Source of the DNA: Platerodrilus igneus
Taxonomy: Eukaryota > Arthropoda > Insecta > Coleoptera > Lycidae
NCBI GenBank assembly: GCA_036346225.1
Contig: JARFIW010000108.1
Span: forward strand, 1,488,001 to 1,552,000
Reading direction: 5' to 3'
Length of the DNA stretch: 64,000 nt
Part shown: one piece after another, positions 46,603-57,088 of the stretch
Layout of the letters: each line of letters starts with the position of its first letter
How positions within the stretch are numbered: the stretch's first letter is position 1
Translations under genes and position numbers: made by a program
Notes under the pieces: model-generated
Database searches by the model: none
What the model saw: only the letters and a program-made list of their open reading frames with translations
What the model was told of the DNA's origin: nothing

Positions 46603-47480
46603 AAGTAAGTTACAGTTAGATGTAGGCAGACGACCAGATCTTCAGATGCTGGAGAATTTTATTATCGAGGTAAGACTTAAATTGTAGCGGCTATACTAGC
46701 ACAAGCATTGATTTACATTAATTAGTTGTTTTGAAATAATTTAACAGGCACGTTTTGTGCGTAATGGCGCTAGCCGATATAATGCTTGTGCGTGTGCACC
46801 TGATAAATAGGGTGATGCTTTTGCTATTTTGTGCACTGCTATATATGCTTAACGCTTATTAGGCATTTATTTATATATTTATATAATTATATTTATTTAT
46901 ATTTTATATTTACACTTTATATTTATTAGCATGTATTGTAGTATTTTGTGGCATATTTGTTTTGTTTGACGTTCTGTCGCCATTTTGGTTGCAGTATATA
47001 TTTGGGAAGGAAGAGTAGAATTGTGAAGATTGTAATCATAATATAAATCAGTTAGGAAATGATAGGGAAAGCTAGGGATGGAGTTAAATTAGTTAGCTAG
47101 ATTTGGATAGTTTTAAGACGACCCTTCAGGTCGCACTGGTAAGCAGAACCGGCGTCTGCTATCCGGTATTACGGATCCCTCCCCCTCTCATTTTTGCTTG
47201 TGTCTTGTTGATCGGGTACACTCCAAGGTCAGCGCTAGGGATACCATTATTTAAAACCCTGTTTTTAGTTTTTGTTTTTGGTTTTGTTTCAGTTTGTCAG
47301 ATTTTTAGGTTTGTTAGATTGTTAGAGTTTGTTAGGTTTGTTAGATTTTAGGTTTGTTATGTTATTATTTAGATTTTTATTTAGGGTGGATTAATTATGA
47401 AGGTAGGATTAATAAGAAGCACGGTTATTTTCGCGTTTAAACCCAATGTAGTACATCCGGGTGGAGCATTGGGGACGTGG
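46603..47480 (+). other. 3' region of the R1-type LINE
   Basis: AT-rich with short repetitive text (tttgttagattttta-like phrases at 47280-47370). Near 47442-47472 it contains CCAATGTAGTACATCCGGG and GTGGAGCATTGG, nearly the same as the SINE tail. This is either the true LINE 3' end or a small SINE scrap. Confidence 0.5.
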
Positions 47481-48637
47481 CCGCAAGTATAGCGGCCCTT
47501 ATTCAAATTATAATGTTGGCTTTTGGGAGGTGCTGGTTAGCAACACTAGCACAGGCTGTGCATAAACGCATCCACCCTATCCCACAAGCTGCAGAAGCTA
47601 TAAAGAAAAATTTTCAACACCCAATAGATCGGTAACCAAGCATTCGTGGACTTTTGTTTATATGCATTTTTTCTCATGAAATAAGCCATAGAATTACACC
47701 ATATCGTATATACATAATATTTAGCAACACTCTGTATTTACCTATACAGTAGAAGCATAAAATTTTTAAAATTTTCTATATGGTTTTTATAGCACAAATT
47801 TTGGGAGTCGACTGGGTTAATGTAAATGCATACCTGATTGGTTTACAAATATATTCTACATTAAGCAACAGACTGTTTTATAATTAGTAGGTTACAAATC
47901 ATTTTACTATCGCAGTGAAATAAAACAAAATTATAAAATTTGAATTTAATAAAGAACCGTTGCATTTGCTACTGCTACTAACTAACCGTAAAGTCTAATC
48001 AATTCTTATTCTAGTTTTACACATGTTTTGTAGACCTTGGTTCAACTTTATGCAATCCACAAAAATTTGCATCCTGGTCCACCTTAAACCATATGAATAA
48101 AAATTATAGAATTTTAGTCAATAATATTAATTTAAAATGCATAATGTTTATTTATTTAACAGATTAAATTACATAACATACCAAGGCATTGCAGTAGAAA
48201 TACTTTCTTTTGATAAGCTTGCCTTTTTTAACCGTTTTCTATCTTTCCGCCGAGTCTTGCTAGATGCTAGTTAGTTACCAATACAGATTAGCAGCTGCAT
48301 GATATATACTAAGGGTGGCTGGTGAAGTTATCGAATCATGCTAAAAAGAGTTGTTCAAAATTTATATATACAGAACAATTTTTTATACGAATGGTAGCAG
48401 TTTAAAACTTTTTGAAAAAATGTTAAAACCTAGGAACCACGGGATAAAATGTGTTAAGGGCTCGTCTGACACTAGACCAAAATCCTTAAAGTGACTAGCT
48501 CGAGTCGACGAGAGGTGAGTCTGGTACAAATCGTGTAGTTTGCGTGGCTTGTCCGCCTTGAACCATAGTTAGAGGTGAACGACCAAGACAAAAAAATAAG
48601 GGTCTATTCTAATGACGACAAAATTGGGTGGACACCA
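47481..48637. other. Unassigned AT-rich sequence
   Basis: The first ~80 bp (47509-47560) resemble the LINE 5' phrase TTGGCTTTTG.GAGGTGCTG seen at 39353. The remainder shows nothing I recognise. Confidence 0.4.
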
Positions 48638-48935
48638 CCCTACATGTAATTTTCCAATGCTCCTCCGAAGGTACTACATTGGCAAGGAGGCGAGTTCTTT
48701 TACCTGAAATATTTTGAAATTTGCCGAACCCTTGCTGTCCCAAGCAAGGTAGAGATCTTTACCGTGCGTGATAACACTCACGCACGGGACTTCCATTTTA
48801 CCTCTCATCCGAACGCGGGCGTATTTTTGTGAAAAATGCTCGCCAAACATATTTTAAGCGGACCATGTCGAAATTTGTGCCCAGGATCTTAGGCACAGTA
48901 GTCACAAGCATACCAACTACACCACGGAGCGGCGC
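48638..48935 (-). mobile_element. tRNA-derived SINE
   Basis: Minus-strand copy with tail (ACATTGGCAAGG and CCTCCGAAGG in plus reading), body and tRNA head. The B box is damaged (GGGCACAAATTTC on the minus strand), so this copy is older than most. Confidence 0.85.
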
Positions 48936-49519
48936 CCTTACTACGATTCCCGCGTTTTATATTATTGCGCAATGGTTTAATACGCGGCAAATTGCGCGCT
49001 ATTTGTATCAAATACCGAACACCTTCAAAAGTGATACAATGGTCAAAGTTTCAGCACAATAGAAATAAAACGGGTACTCACGTGTATTTCTTAACATCTC
49101 AGGATCCTTGTTTTTGGTGTGGGTAGGCTACGCCATTGTCGAGTCAGATTCCAATTCGTCCATCCTCTTTTCCCCTCGTAGCGGAATGATAGAAACAACC
49201 AGATATCAGGAACGATAAGGCAAGATAAGATAGGAGGGAACCTACATCCTAAAAGGAAAAGACATCAACACAACCCCGCACAGATAGATGTTCTCAGCTT
49301 GAGGTCTCGTAGCTTAATGACGTCTCATCACACTGCGCGCACTTGCGCCATTCACTCCGCGCAGGCGCGACTCGGGGACGACGGAAATTGACATGTTTAT
49401 TTAAAAATAATCGCGGAAATTTATTAATATAACAATGTACATTGCCAAATTTTGGCATGTAACACCCTTCACATACTACTGAATCTCGGTGAAATAGGGT
49501 ATACAATTAGAAAACAATA
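48936..49519. other. Unassigned sequence
   Basis: No domain or repeat recognised. A GC-richer patch at 49310-49390 has a minus ORF (49294-49506) without motif. Confidence 0.4.
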
Positions 49520-49755
49520 AAGGAGAAAGATAGGATGATTGGCTACATACTAAGGCATGAGGTAAGAGTGCGGAATATATTAGAAGCAGAGATAGGAAAA
49601 AAGAGAGGTAGAGGTAGACCTAGGTTAGACTATTGCACACAGATAATGAAAGATGTAGGCTGTGAGAATTTCAAGGAAATGTGTAGGTTAGCGCAGAATT
49701 GAAATCAATAGAGGTACGCATCCAACCAGTCCCAAGATGGGAAAACTAATGATGA
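49520..49755 (+). mobile_element. 3'-terminal fragment of another LINE family
   Basis: The plus strand reads a typical LINE ORF2 C-terminus: EIGKKRGRGRPRLDY, QIMKDVGCENFKEMCRLAQN, then a stop and YASNQSQD in a neighbouring position, followed by aatgatgaaaaaaat. The basic GRPR..Y motif and NQ..D ending are common at the C-termini of RTE/CR1-like LINEs; I cannot assign the clade. The last part matches the shorter tails at 466-555 and 2405-2500. Confidence 0.6.
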
Positions 49756-49934
49756 AAAAAATAACTGTACTTAAACATGCTGATTATTACAAACAACTAC
49801 AGGCATTGGTCTTGCAATATTCGCAACTAATGTTAATTGTGCGAAAGGATTTACTGGATAACTATTAATTCGGCAAATGTCTAAGTATTGGGAGATCCTT
49901 GGCAGCCACAGGCTGCTAAACCCCCTTCACACAC

Positions 49935-50228
49935 TCCTACATTTGATTTTTCAATGATCCAGCCGAAGGTACTACATTGGCCAAGTTTTTTATTTACCTG
50001 GAAAATTTGGAATTTTGCCAAACCCTTGCTGTTCCAAGCAAAGTAGGGATCTTTAACGTGCGTGTCAACACTCACACACGGGACCTCCATTTTACCTTTC
50101 ATCTGAACGAGAACGTATTTTTGTGAAAAATGCTCGCTCAACATTTTTCAAGCGGACCGTGTCGGGATTCGAACCCGAGATCTTGGGCGTAGTAGTCACA
50201 CGCATACCAACTACGCTACGGAGCCGCC
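49935..50228 (-). mobile_element. tRNA-derived SINE
   Basis: Full-length minus-strand copy with intact B box (GGGTTCGAATCCC on the minus strand) and A box. Its tRNA end joins an LTR-like block through TGGTGGGAACCACCA (50227-50242), a short palindrome. Confidence 0.9.
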
Positions 50229-50547
50229 TGGTGGGAACCACCAGTAATATTACTGTGCATAGTATTATTGAAGAAACTTCGTCACTGGTTGAGAAAACTT
50301 TTCGGCACTGAGTAATATTAAAGCTGTTATCGTTCAAATGGGCGGCGTCTGAAAGCATGTAGGCTTGGCTTGATTATTTGTTTAATAAATATCATACATA
50401 CTTATCCACAATTTCTTTATTGTAAATAATTAGTTAAAAAATGTAAATATTGCAATTAGTTGAGGTTAAGTCTGAGTAGCGTTAGCCAGTCTTCGCCTTA
50501 TGTCCTTCTTAACATTGTGTTGTAAATTACGATGCAAATAAAGGCAC

Positions 50548-50612
<65 letters not shown>

Positions 50613-50990
50613 GTTAAAATTGAATGATTTTAACAGTTTGAAGCAGTTCTGAAGTTTTTGGCTATCTTCGGAATTCTTTGGAAAGCTTCGTGGTTGCTTG
50701 TGAAACCAAAATAAACTTAAACACTTATTAAATAAATGTATATACAGTGTAAAGGTGGTGTAAAAGGCTTCGGTAGTTTTCGGATCTCTTCGGAAGGCTT
50801 CGAAATTTGCTTGTGAGGTCGAGTAGCAACTTGAATAACGATAGTTAGAAAATATTTATAGTTTAAAGAGGTTCACATATCTTCGGCGGTCTTCGGAACT
50901 CTTCGGAAGGCTTCGTGTTTTATTTACGGTACAACGTACAGTTACACAGAATTATGATATGAAATTAAAAGCTACTAATAGACAATATAT
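50229..50990 (-). mobile_element. 3' part of an LTR-like unit (copy of 57716-58800)
   Basis: Together with the adjoining SINE from about 50083, this block is repeated at 57564-58800: the same CACCAGTAATATTACTG, GGCGGCGTCTGAAAGCATG and TATCATACATACTTAT phrases, then cttcgg-rich tandem repeats from 50640. At 50549-50609 it holds a perfect (AAT)n where the other copy has a 380-bp LINE piece. The gypsy element begins at 50991, inside a tandem-repeat unit. Confidence 0.75.
50549..50609 (+). repeat. (AAT)n microsatellite
   Basis: About 20 perfect AAT units, flanked by GCAAATAAAGG on the left and TAGTTAAAATTGAATGA on the right. Confidence 0.95.
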
Positions 50991-51511
50991 TGTAACGCGC
51001 TACTACTACCGCGTTTCTTTAATTTAAAACAAGTAATAACAAACGTCTTTATTACTCACAGTTCACAAGTCTAATTTACAGTATATGCCTTATTTATAAA
51101 TGTTTTCCGTCCACTTAACAATGAAGCACTATTACACTAATGAATTTACAAGCACTAATATCTTCTTAAACTATCTTCTTCACCATAGGTTCATTAACAA
51201 CACTAACACAACTATTTGTTTATACACTTCTATTTATTTATGTATACTGCAAGCTGCATGTACATTAACCACAGCATATAATTATGTATATATTCTTAAA
51301 ACTCAACTACGTTTACTTTACAACGATATAATTTATATTAGACATTCAAGAATAGACTAACTCTTACATTCATAAGCGGCCTTATATATACCCTGCATTA
51401 AGATATGACTCATTATTTAGAACTTTGTAGAAGGATTCTCGAATGCTGAAGAATACGCTGTGCCCCGGGCGTTTGTATGTTTGACGGGTTGCCTAATAGT
51501 GGATCGCAACA
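50991..51511 (-). repeat. 3' LTR of the gypsy element (complete, 521 bp)
   Basis: On the minus strand it starts TGTTGCGATCC and ends GCGCGTTACA, the usual TG...CA termini. It directly follows the polypurine tract. The flank at its outer end (tatat before 50991) gives one candidate side of a target-site duplication; the other side is lost. Confidence 0.9.
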
Positions 51512-52115
51512 CTGCCCCTCTTTAAAACCGTTACGTCTCGTAACTGTAAATCCATCTTGACGCCAATTCGATGACTGGTGACGGTATCGGCAGCTATCTC
51601 CTCTGGTGCATCCACCGCGTCGTTGGAAGTAACAGTCAACACTCTTTTCATGGTCTTGGTAGGCAACCGGTTGATAACAACAAACAAGAACCTGGACGTT
51701 GGTTCCCTGGAAAACTACTTCTAGCATATTTCGGACTATCCTCCAATCCAAGCGATCCAGTCCACAGCCCAGCTTGGGCACCGCTAGTCTCGTTACTCCA
51801 TTTTCCATCATCTGCGCCTTAAGATTTAGCAAAGCCTCCCATAGATGTCCATAACTAGGTCTCTGCCATGAAGAATTTTGGTGACCAGATAGTAAACATA
51901 ACGATTTTTATCTTGAAGAACCAAAGATTTTCCTACAGTTGGCTGCTGTTGTACTAATTCATCCACACATCCAAACTTTTCTTGAAAACAACAGCTATTC
52001 CCCTTGACATTGCCAAATCTTGAGCTACGCAATGTGCAAGGGAATACTCTTCTGGTGCTCTAAACAGATCTTGCTGTTTTTCAACAACAACGCCAAATCT
52101 CGCTTTAGCGGAACC
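51413..52115 (-). pseudogene. TARG1/OARD1-like macrodomain plus CCCH zinc finger at the C-terminus of gypsy Pol
   Basis: The macrodomain spans about 52090-51676. It begins KQQDLFRAPEEYSLAHCVAQ in the same frame as the integrase C-terminus, continues with SRGIAVVF, then RYVYYLVTK, and ends with VPKLGCGLDRLDW and VQVLVCCYQ. These blocks and their order are those of the TARG1 (OARD1, C6orf130) macrodomain, which removes ADP-ribose from proteins and deacylates O-acyl-ADP-ribose. The family's catalytic Lys (51877-51879) and Asp (51755-51757) are both kept. Two single-base frameshifts (near 51975 and 51840) break this copy. The last frame (51413-51832) then encodes a CCCH finger, CX7CX5CX3H, at 51578-51634 and runs through the polypurine tract into the LTR. 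No introns or host flanks separate it from pol. A host gene caught by chance is unlikely because frame, position and PPT all fit an element gene. Confidence 0.88.
51512..51526 (-). other. Polypurine tract
   Basis: TTTAAAGAGGGGCAG on the minus strand lies immediately before the 3' LTR, where plus-strand DNA synthesis of the element is primed. It also codes for the FKEG of the accessory ORF. Confidence 0.8.
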
Positions 52116-52119
52116 ACCA

Positions 52120-53215
52120 TACGCCGCCATAAAGCTCTCAAAATCTGCATTTGGCTCATGATTAATAACTTGCCGAACACCATTATCATTATTTGAGTCT
52201 TCCTGGTTGTTGCCAGTGTAGGGTGTTAAACGGTCAAAGTGTACCACTTTCGGTTTACCACGAGGGGATCTTCTGATCCGGTACACTACATCATTAATCC
52301 TTTTAACACTTCGTACGGCCCTTCCCATTGTCTTTGTAGTTTTGGCGACAATCCACGTTTTCTTTGTGGATTGTACAACCACACTAAATCTCCAGGTTGA
52401 TAACCACCTTCTTGTGCTCTCGTGTCATATTGTGATTTCATTCGATCGCTTGCTGCCTGTATATTCTTTCGGACGTTTTCGTGAATACTATTTGATCTTT
52501 CACGAAGCTTACTAACGTAATCTTCACCGGCGATCTCTTCTCCAGGTTTAAATCCAAACTGAAGATCACATGGTAGCCGCAATTCACGTCCTAGCATTAC
52601 GCAAGCGGGCGAGTATCCTGTGCTGTCATGTACCGAAGATCGGTACGCCAGTAGGAACAAATGTAGATATTGGTCCCAGTCTCGTTGATGTTCAGAGACA
52701 ACTTTGGCCAGGTACTTTCCTAACGTCCTGTTCACTCTTTCAACCATTCCCTCCGATTGAGGATGAAGTGGCGTGGTTCTTATTTTCCTGATTCCAAGAT
52801 GCTTGCAGACGTTTTGAAACAACGCTGATTCGAAGTTCCGACCTTGATCGGAGTGTAATTCCAACGGAACTCCAAAGCGACAAAACAACTCCTCACTAGT
52901 ACATCTGCAACCGTCTCGGCTTCTTGGTTAGGTATAGCATATGCCTCCGGCCATTTGGTAAAATAATCCATTGCAACCAAGATGTATTTATTCCTTTCTC
53001 TGATTCAGGAAACGGACCAGCTATATCAATGGCTACCCTTTCAAAAGGATTCCCCACGTTATACTGTCTCATTGGGGCTTTCCGTTTTGAGACCGGCCAT
53101 TTGCAGAGGCACACAATTCACATTTCCGGCACCACTCCTTCACATCTTCTTTGCAGTTCACCCAATAGAATCTTTCTCTCACTCTTTCGAGAGTTCTTTT
53201 CACGCCAAAGTGCCC
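52120..53215 (-). pseudogene. Gypsy integrase
   Basis: Inserts the DNA copy. The N-terminal HHCC zinc-binding domain ([10 protein letters not shown]...CRKCELC) is at about 53215-53105, within the frame 53069-53935. The catalytic core continues in broken frames: AIDIAGPFPES with the first Asp (about 53030), YFTKWPEAYA, then in frame 52286-52888 HSDQGRNFES (second Asp, about 52850) and HPQSEGMVERVNRT (catalytic Glu, about 52755). The C-terminal GPY/F-type segment is WEGPYEVLK near 52310 and, after a frameshift, DVVYRIRRSPRGKPK and FDRLTPYTG, in the frame that leads into the macrodomain. Frameshifts lie near 53070, 52890 and 52310. Confidence 0.9.
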
Positions 53216-53935
53216 TCCGGAAATACCATCGTGCAAGTGCTGCAACACTTCCGGCACTCTGCTTCTCGGCACTATCACTTGAAGTCTCTCAGTGCCATCT
53301 TCAAATTCCAGGCGTCGTTTCAAGATTCTATTTTCCATCATCAAGGAGTCCCACTGTGCCCAGTATGCCTTCAGGCTCCTACTTGAAATACTAATTTCTT
53401 CCCAAGCTGGTCGTTGTCCTCTATTTTTCCACTCAATAATACGTCCCAATTCGGCGTCATTCTCCTGGTCTTCTCGTATTCTTTCGAGTTGCCAAGTATC
53501 ATCGGTTACCGTCATTCTATGGATGACACTTATTTTCTCTTCCATCTTGGAGCAATGATTGCAGTCCATCGGACAAGGTCTCCTTGATAGAGCGTCTGCA
53601 TTCCGATGGCTAGTTCCTACACGATGTTCTGTATCAAAGTCATATTCCTGCAGCCGCTCTATCCACCTTGCCACTTGCCCTTCAGGATTTCGAAACTGCA
53701 GTAACCATTTCAGTGCAGCATGGTCTGTTCTCAACAGGAATTTACGGCCGTATAAGTACTTATAAAAGTGCTCTACGGATTTGACGACGGCCAACAGCTC
53801 CCTTCTTGTCACACAATAGTTCCTTTCTGGCCGCGACAAGACCTTGCTGAAATACCCAATAACTTTTTCTTGTCCGTCCTGCACTTGAGAAAGAACGCCT
53901 CCTATAGCTGTGTTACTGGCATCGGTATCCAACAC
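53069..53935 (-). CDS. Gypsy RNase H and integrase zinc domain
   Basis: A 288-codon open frame. It starts in the RNase H domain with [16 protein letters not shown] (first catalytic Asp), then [14 protein letters not shown] (Glu), [12 protein letters not shown] (Asp) and [14 protein letters not shown] (the HxxAD segment). A linker of ~100 residues follows, then the integrase HHCC domain. Upstream the RT frame (53902-54717) joins by a frameshift close to 53930, so RT and RNase H were one polypeptide. Confidence 0.92.
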   Translation of the reverse strand: MLDTDASNTAIGGVLSQVQDGQEKVIGYFSKVLSRPERNYCVTRRELLAVVKSVEHFYKYLYGRKFLLRTDHAALKWLLQFRNPEGQVARWIERLQEYDFDTEHRVGTSHRNADALSRRPCPMDCNHCSKMEEKISVIHRMTVTDDTWQLERIREDQENDAELGRIIEWKNRGQRPAWEEISISSRSLKAYWAQWDSLMMENRILKRRLEFEDGTERLQVIVPRSRVPEVLQHLHDGISGGHFGVKRTLERVRERFYWVNCKEDVKEWCRKCELCASANGRSQNGKPQ

Positions 53936-54717
53936 AAATTTCCCTCCATCCGTGGATAACTCAAAATTGGTGCTGTAACTAGTAGCCGTTTCAGTTGTTC
54001 AAATGCCCTGTGGCAGTCGTCATTCCAATCATATTCTTGTCCATCTTCGGTTAATTTTGTTAACGGTTTGGCAATGTTCGCAAACCCAAGTATAAAACGT
54101 CGGTAATATGTGCACAATCCTAGAAAACTGCGTAGTTGGTGTATATCTGCTGGTGTAGGCCACTCTTGTACCGTTTTTATTTTGTCAGGGTCAGCTCTTA
54201 TTCCGGTCTCCGAAACGACATGTCCTAGGTATTTCACCTCTTTTCCAAATAGGTGGCACTTCTTGGGGCTTAATGTAAGGTTTGCCCCGCGTAATCTTTG
54301 GAATATCTCCTCTAGGTTCTTAAGATGTTCTTCAAAAGACCGGCCTAACACTATCACGTCGTCCAGGTACACCAGACATGTCTTCCAGGACAGTCCACGC
54401 AGTACCGACTCCATCAATCGTTCAAAAGTAGCAGGAGCATTGCATAATCCAAATGGCATGACCTTGAACTGCCATAATCCAGTTCCAATTGTAAAGGCAG
54501 TCTTTTCTTTGTCGTTTGGCTCCAAGCCTACCTGCCAGTATCCGCTTTTCAAGTCCAAGGTCGAAAACCATTTAGATCCGGATAGAGTATCTAAGGTGTC
54601 ATCAATTCTGGGCAAAGGATAGCTGTCTTTCTTTGTCACATTATTAAGCCGCCGGTAGTCTACACAAAACCTTGTCGACCCGTCCTTTTCTTGACAAGCA
54701 CTACCGGGGATGCCCAT
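53902..54717 (-). CDS. Gypsy reverse transcriptase
   Basis: A 271-codon frame. [38 protein letters not shown] (first catalytic Asp), [30 protein letters not shown] (YLDD at about 54357-54371) and the thumb/connection motifs [12 protein letters not shown] and [14 protein letters not shown] are all intact. The beginning of RT ([30 protein letters not shown]) lies in the preceding frame 54660-55034, separated by one frameshift near 54700. No substitution of a catalytic residue is seen. Confidence 0.95.
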   Translation of the reverse strand: MGIPGSACQEKDGSTRFCVDYRRLNNVTKKDSYPLPRIDDTLDTLSGSKWFSTLDLKSGYWQVGLEPNDKEKTAFTIGTGLWQFKVMPFGLCNAPATFERLMESVLRGLSWKTCLVYLDDVIVLGRSFEEHLKNLEEIFQRLRGANLTLSPKKCHLFGKEVKYLGHVVSETGIRADPDKIKTVQEWPTPADIHQLRSFLGLCTYYRRFILGFANIAKPLTKLTEDGQEYDWNDDCHRAFEQLKRLLVTAPILSYPRMEGNLCWIPMPVTQL

Positions 54718-55446
54718 GGACTATTCGAGGGTTCAATCACTCCCTGTTCTTCCATATCGGTGATAATTTGCTCGGCTTCCTTACGTTTTGCCAAAGGAAG
54801 CCGCCTGGGGTGTTGTCTTATCGGTTGCGCATCTCCAGTATTGATCTTGTGTTGCACAACATTCGTCCTTCCTTTCTCACTATCATCCAGTGCAAACACA
54901 CCTCGATATCGTCCGACCAGTTCTTTTACCTTGCCCAGTTGGTCGCCATTTAATCCTTGACACGAGGGTATCAACATATCCAGCAATTTCTGTGAGCAAC
55001 CGTTGGTTGGTTTATTTTCGTGTCGTCCACACAACGTTTAATATGACATACTGGAATGCAACTTCCCACAATCATGCCTTTCTTCAGGGTCACTGTATGG
55101 GGATTAATGTTCAGCACCCTTACTGGTACCATATTTCGAGACTTTACCAGCGTTCTTCCAATCAGAAGTCCCTCCTGACCCATTCCCGATTCAGTTGCTT
55201 CCATCATGCATACTTGTCCTTCCCGGAGCGTACCATCCGGGTGTCCCATTACTATCATTTCCGCCTTCTCGGGTATTTTACATCGCAAATCATTCGAACT
55301 TGCATCGTCTGGTTACTCCTACCTTGAAATGGAATCTCATCATCATCTATCCGAAGCACATTTTCTTTCATGTTTACATGAAACCCATATTCTCTCATGA
55401 GATCCATTCCCAAGATCACTTCTTCTGTAATTTCAGCTACCAACAC
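54660..55446 (-). pseudogene. Gypsy protease C-terminus, PR-RT spacer and RT N-terminus
   Basis: Three overlapping frames continue the polyprotein. 55255-55446 has AEITEEVILGMDLMREYG, the ILG helix that closes the aspartic protease. 54971-55288 is a spacer (GHPDGTLREGQ...GLLIGRTLV...VPVRVLN) of the kind found between protease and RT. 54660-55034 carries the RT N-terminal block. Frameshifts join them. Confidence 0.85.
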
Positions 55447-56624
55447 TGATGATTAATTAATTTGTCCCCAATTGTCAACATAACGGCAGTCTCTCCGTGA
55501 GTACCAATTTTCTCACCACTTGCCGTTCGGAGACACACCGATACAGGTAGCACTTTTCCACAACCAACCAAATCTGGTCTCACAATAGTTCTTGTCGCTC
55601 CTGTATCCACAAGTAATCGGACAACCCTACCATTAATTCTACCATCGATATAAATGCTGTCCAGACTTTCCACCGACGATGCAGCACGGATGATAATCTC
55701 CGGGGCACTACGCTGTGCTGTCGAAGTTCGCCCCCTTACATGGACCAGCTTTGGCACAACCGGTTGTTTCTTTGGTTGAGTACAGCGTCTCTGCATATGG
55801 CCAACTTCACCGCAGCTCCAGCATCGTAGACGCCATCTCCGCGGTCGTTGTTTTTTCAGCCTTTCCGCTTTTCGCTTTTCAAACACACGATTGATTATTT
55901 CATCTATGCTGTTCTGAGCTTGACCAGGTTCCTCTAAGGCAGACCGAACTTTGTGACTCACCCTATGTGATGTCTGCTTAGCTGCTTCAAATTCAAGCGC
56001 ATGGGCCAGTGCATCATCTAACATTTTTGGCCGTGCTAGTCTTAGCGCTTGCTGTATTTCGCCATCCTTAACGCCATCCACAAATGTTTGGACAGCAAGT
56101 TGTTCGAGGAAGCTATCTGGTGCCGTTGGGTATGCCAATCTAACTAACCTGGCAATGTCAGCTTCGAATTCTTGCAGGCTTTCACTTGTCTTTTGCGAGC
56201 GGTTCTTAACTTGTGCGTGGTAAACCTGTTGAAGGTGAGCATCTCCATATCTCATCTCAAGCTTCGATGTTAAGAGGCCGTAATCATTCTGCTGGTGATC
56301 GGGAATCGTTTGTAAGATGTTAAGAGCCTCCCCCCGTAGGGCCACTATTAAGGAGATAGCCTTCTCTTTGTTGCACCAACCGTTGGCTATTGCAGCAGCT
56401 TCAAATTGTTTCAAATATGTGGGCCAAGGTGTTTTACCATCGAATGTAGGTGGTTTTACTTTAAATTTAGACGGAATTGACTCGCTTCTTTCCATTGTTC
56501 TTATTTCTGGAATGTTCTGATTAACAACTTGGCTTGGTAATTCAAGTGGTCGCGTTGTTAGTGAAATCATTTGTTCTTGAAGCCTCATCACATCTTCTTC
56601 CATTTTTACCAATTTATTATCCAA
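55437..56624 (-). CDS. Gypsy Gag C-terminal part and protease
   Basis: A 395-codon frame. Residues 1-25 end a coiled coil; 55-200 form the capsid-like region (PPTFDGKTPWPTYLKQFEAA, ALRGEALNIL, ARLVRLAYPTAP). CWSCGEVGHMQRRC at 55782-55823 (about residue 268) is the CX2CX4HX4C nucleocapsid knuckle after a basic stretch. Near residue 340 VVRLLVDTGATRTIV holds the DTGA active site of the retroviral-type aspartic protease. Gag and protease share a frame with no stop between them, so this element makes one Gag-Pro chain. The end at 55437 is a frameshift within the protease. Confidence 0.93.
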   Translation of the reverse strand: MDNKLVKMEEDVMRLQEQMISLTTRPLELPSQVVNQNIPEIRTMERSESIPSKFKVKPPTFDGKTPWPTYLKQFEAAAIANGWCNKEKAISLIVALRGEALNILQTIPDHQQNDYGLLTSKLEMRYGDAHLQQVYHAQVKNRSQKTSESLQEFEADIARLVRLAYPTAPDSFLEQLAVQTFVDGVKDGEIQQALRLARPKMLDDALAHALEFEAAKQTSHRVSHKVRSALEEPGQAQNSIDEIINRVFEKRKAERLKKQRPRRWRLRCWSCGEVGHMQRRCTQPKKQPVVPKLVHVRGRTSTAQRSAPEIIIRAASSVESLDSIYIDGRINGRVVRLLVDTGATRTIVRPDLVGCGKVLPVSVCLRTASGEKIGTHGETAVMLTIGDKLINHQCW

Positions 56625-57010
56625 CTTTTGCTCAACTGTTTTACCTGTTCAGTAAATCTTCTTTCAATGCAATGGAACTTTCCATTAATCTTTGTTCTAA
56701 CGTGGCTGTACTTTCATTCAAGATTTCTTCCACTTTTACAGCATTTTCACTAACCTTTCCATTTTCTGCAGCTTTTCAGTAAACCTTTCATCTATTGATT
56801 CAGACAATGTCAGTAAATTTGCATAAATTGGACATTGTGAAAAAAAAGTGTCACTTCCAGTTTAGCCGACCTCTCCTCCATTTTCTCAGCATTTTCACTA
56901 AGTGTCAAGTCTAGTTTAGCCGACCTTTCCTCCATACCGGATTTAAAATCCTTGAGGAAATTCATTAAAGTGTCTGCCTCCATTTTACTTTGATTTCTTG
57001 TCACTGGCAT
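56625..57010 (-). pseudogene. Gypsy Gag N-terminal coiled-coil region
   Basis: Starts at ATG 57010-57008, 67 bp inside the putative primer-binding site. The first frame repeats MEERSAKLDLTLSENAEK-like heptads. Two or three small frameshifts between 56810 and 56630 hide more of the same (EKLQKMER, LEQRLMESSIALKED). It probably mediates Gag assembly. Confidence 0.75.
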
Positions 57011-57076
57011 ATACAAACTACTTAAATGTCTTTAGACTTTGTGTCCTTTAAATTAATCACTATATACCCCACAAAT

Positions 57077-57088
57077 GCCTGACACCAG
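57077..57088 (-). other. Putative primer-binding site
   Basis: Directly inside the 5' LTR the minus strand reads CTGGTGTCAGGCATTTG. A TGG start, complementary to the CCA end of a tRNA, is expected at this place. I do not assign the tRNA. Confidence 0.6.

Larger units (their letters stand above)
42530..47480 (+). mobile_element. R1-type non-LTR retrotransposon with RNase H remnant
   Basis: Order: 5' region (42530-42638), SINE insertion (42639-42933), ORF1 (from 42947) with three zinc knuckles, ORF2 with APE endonuclease, RT and a truncated RNase H (to 46602), and a long AT-rich 3' region that ends around GTGGAGCATTGG near 47460. The LDISGAFDAAWWP, GCPQ.SCSG.TFWKLLY and FADDTLLIV motifs place it in the R1 group. 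ORF1 has one frameshift; ORF2 has one frameshift and three in-frame stops. It is the best-preserved LINE in the window. Confidence 0.85.

Noticed and set aside
51413..52115. Macrodomain as a host OARD1 gene lying next to a transposon
   Set aside because: It continues the integrase frame, has no introns, and ends at the element's polypurine tract and LTR; no host flank is visible between pol and LTR.
52924..54622. Several plus-strand ORFs of 100-170 codons across the gypsy pol region
   Set aside because: They are antisense to well-conserved integrase, RNase H and RT motifs on the minus strand.
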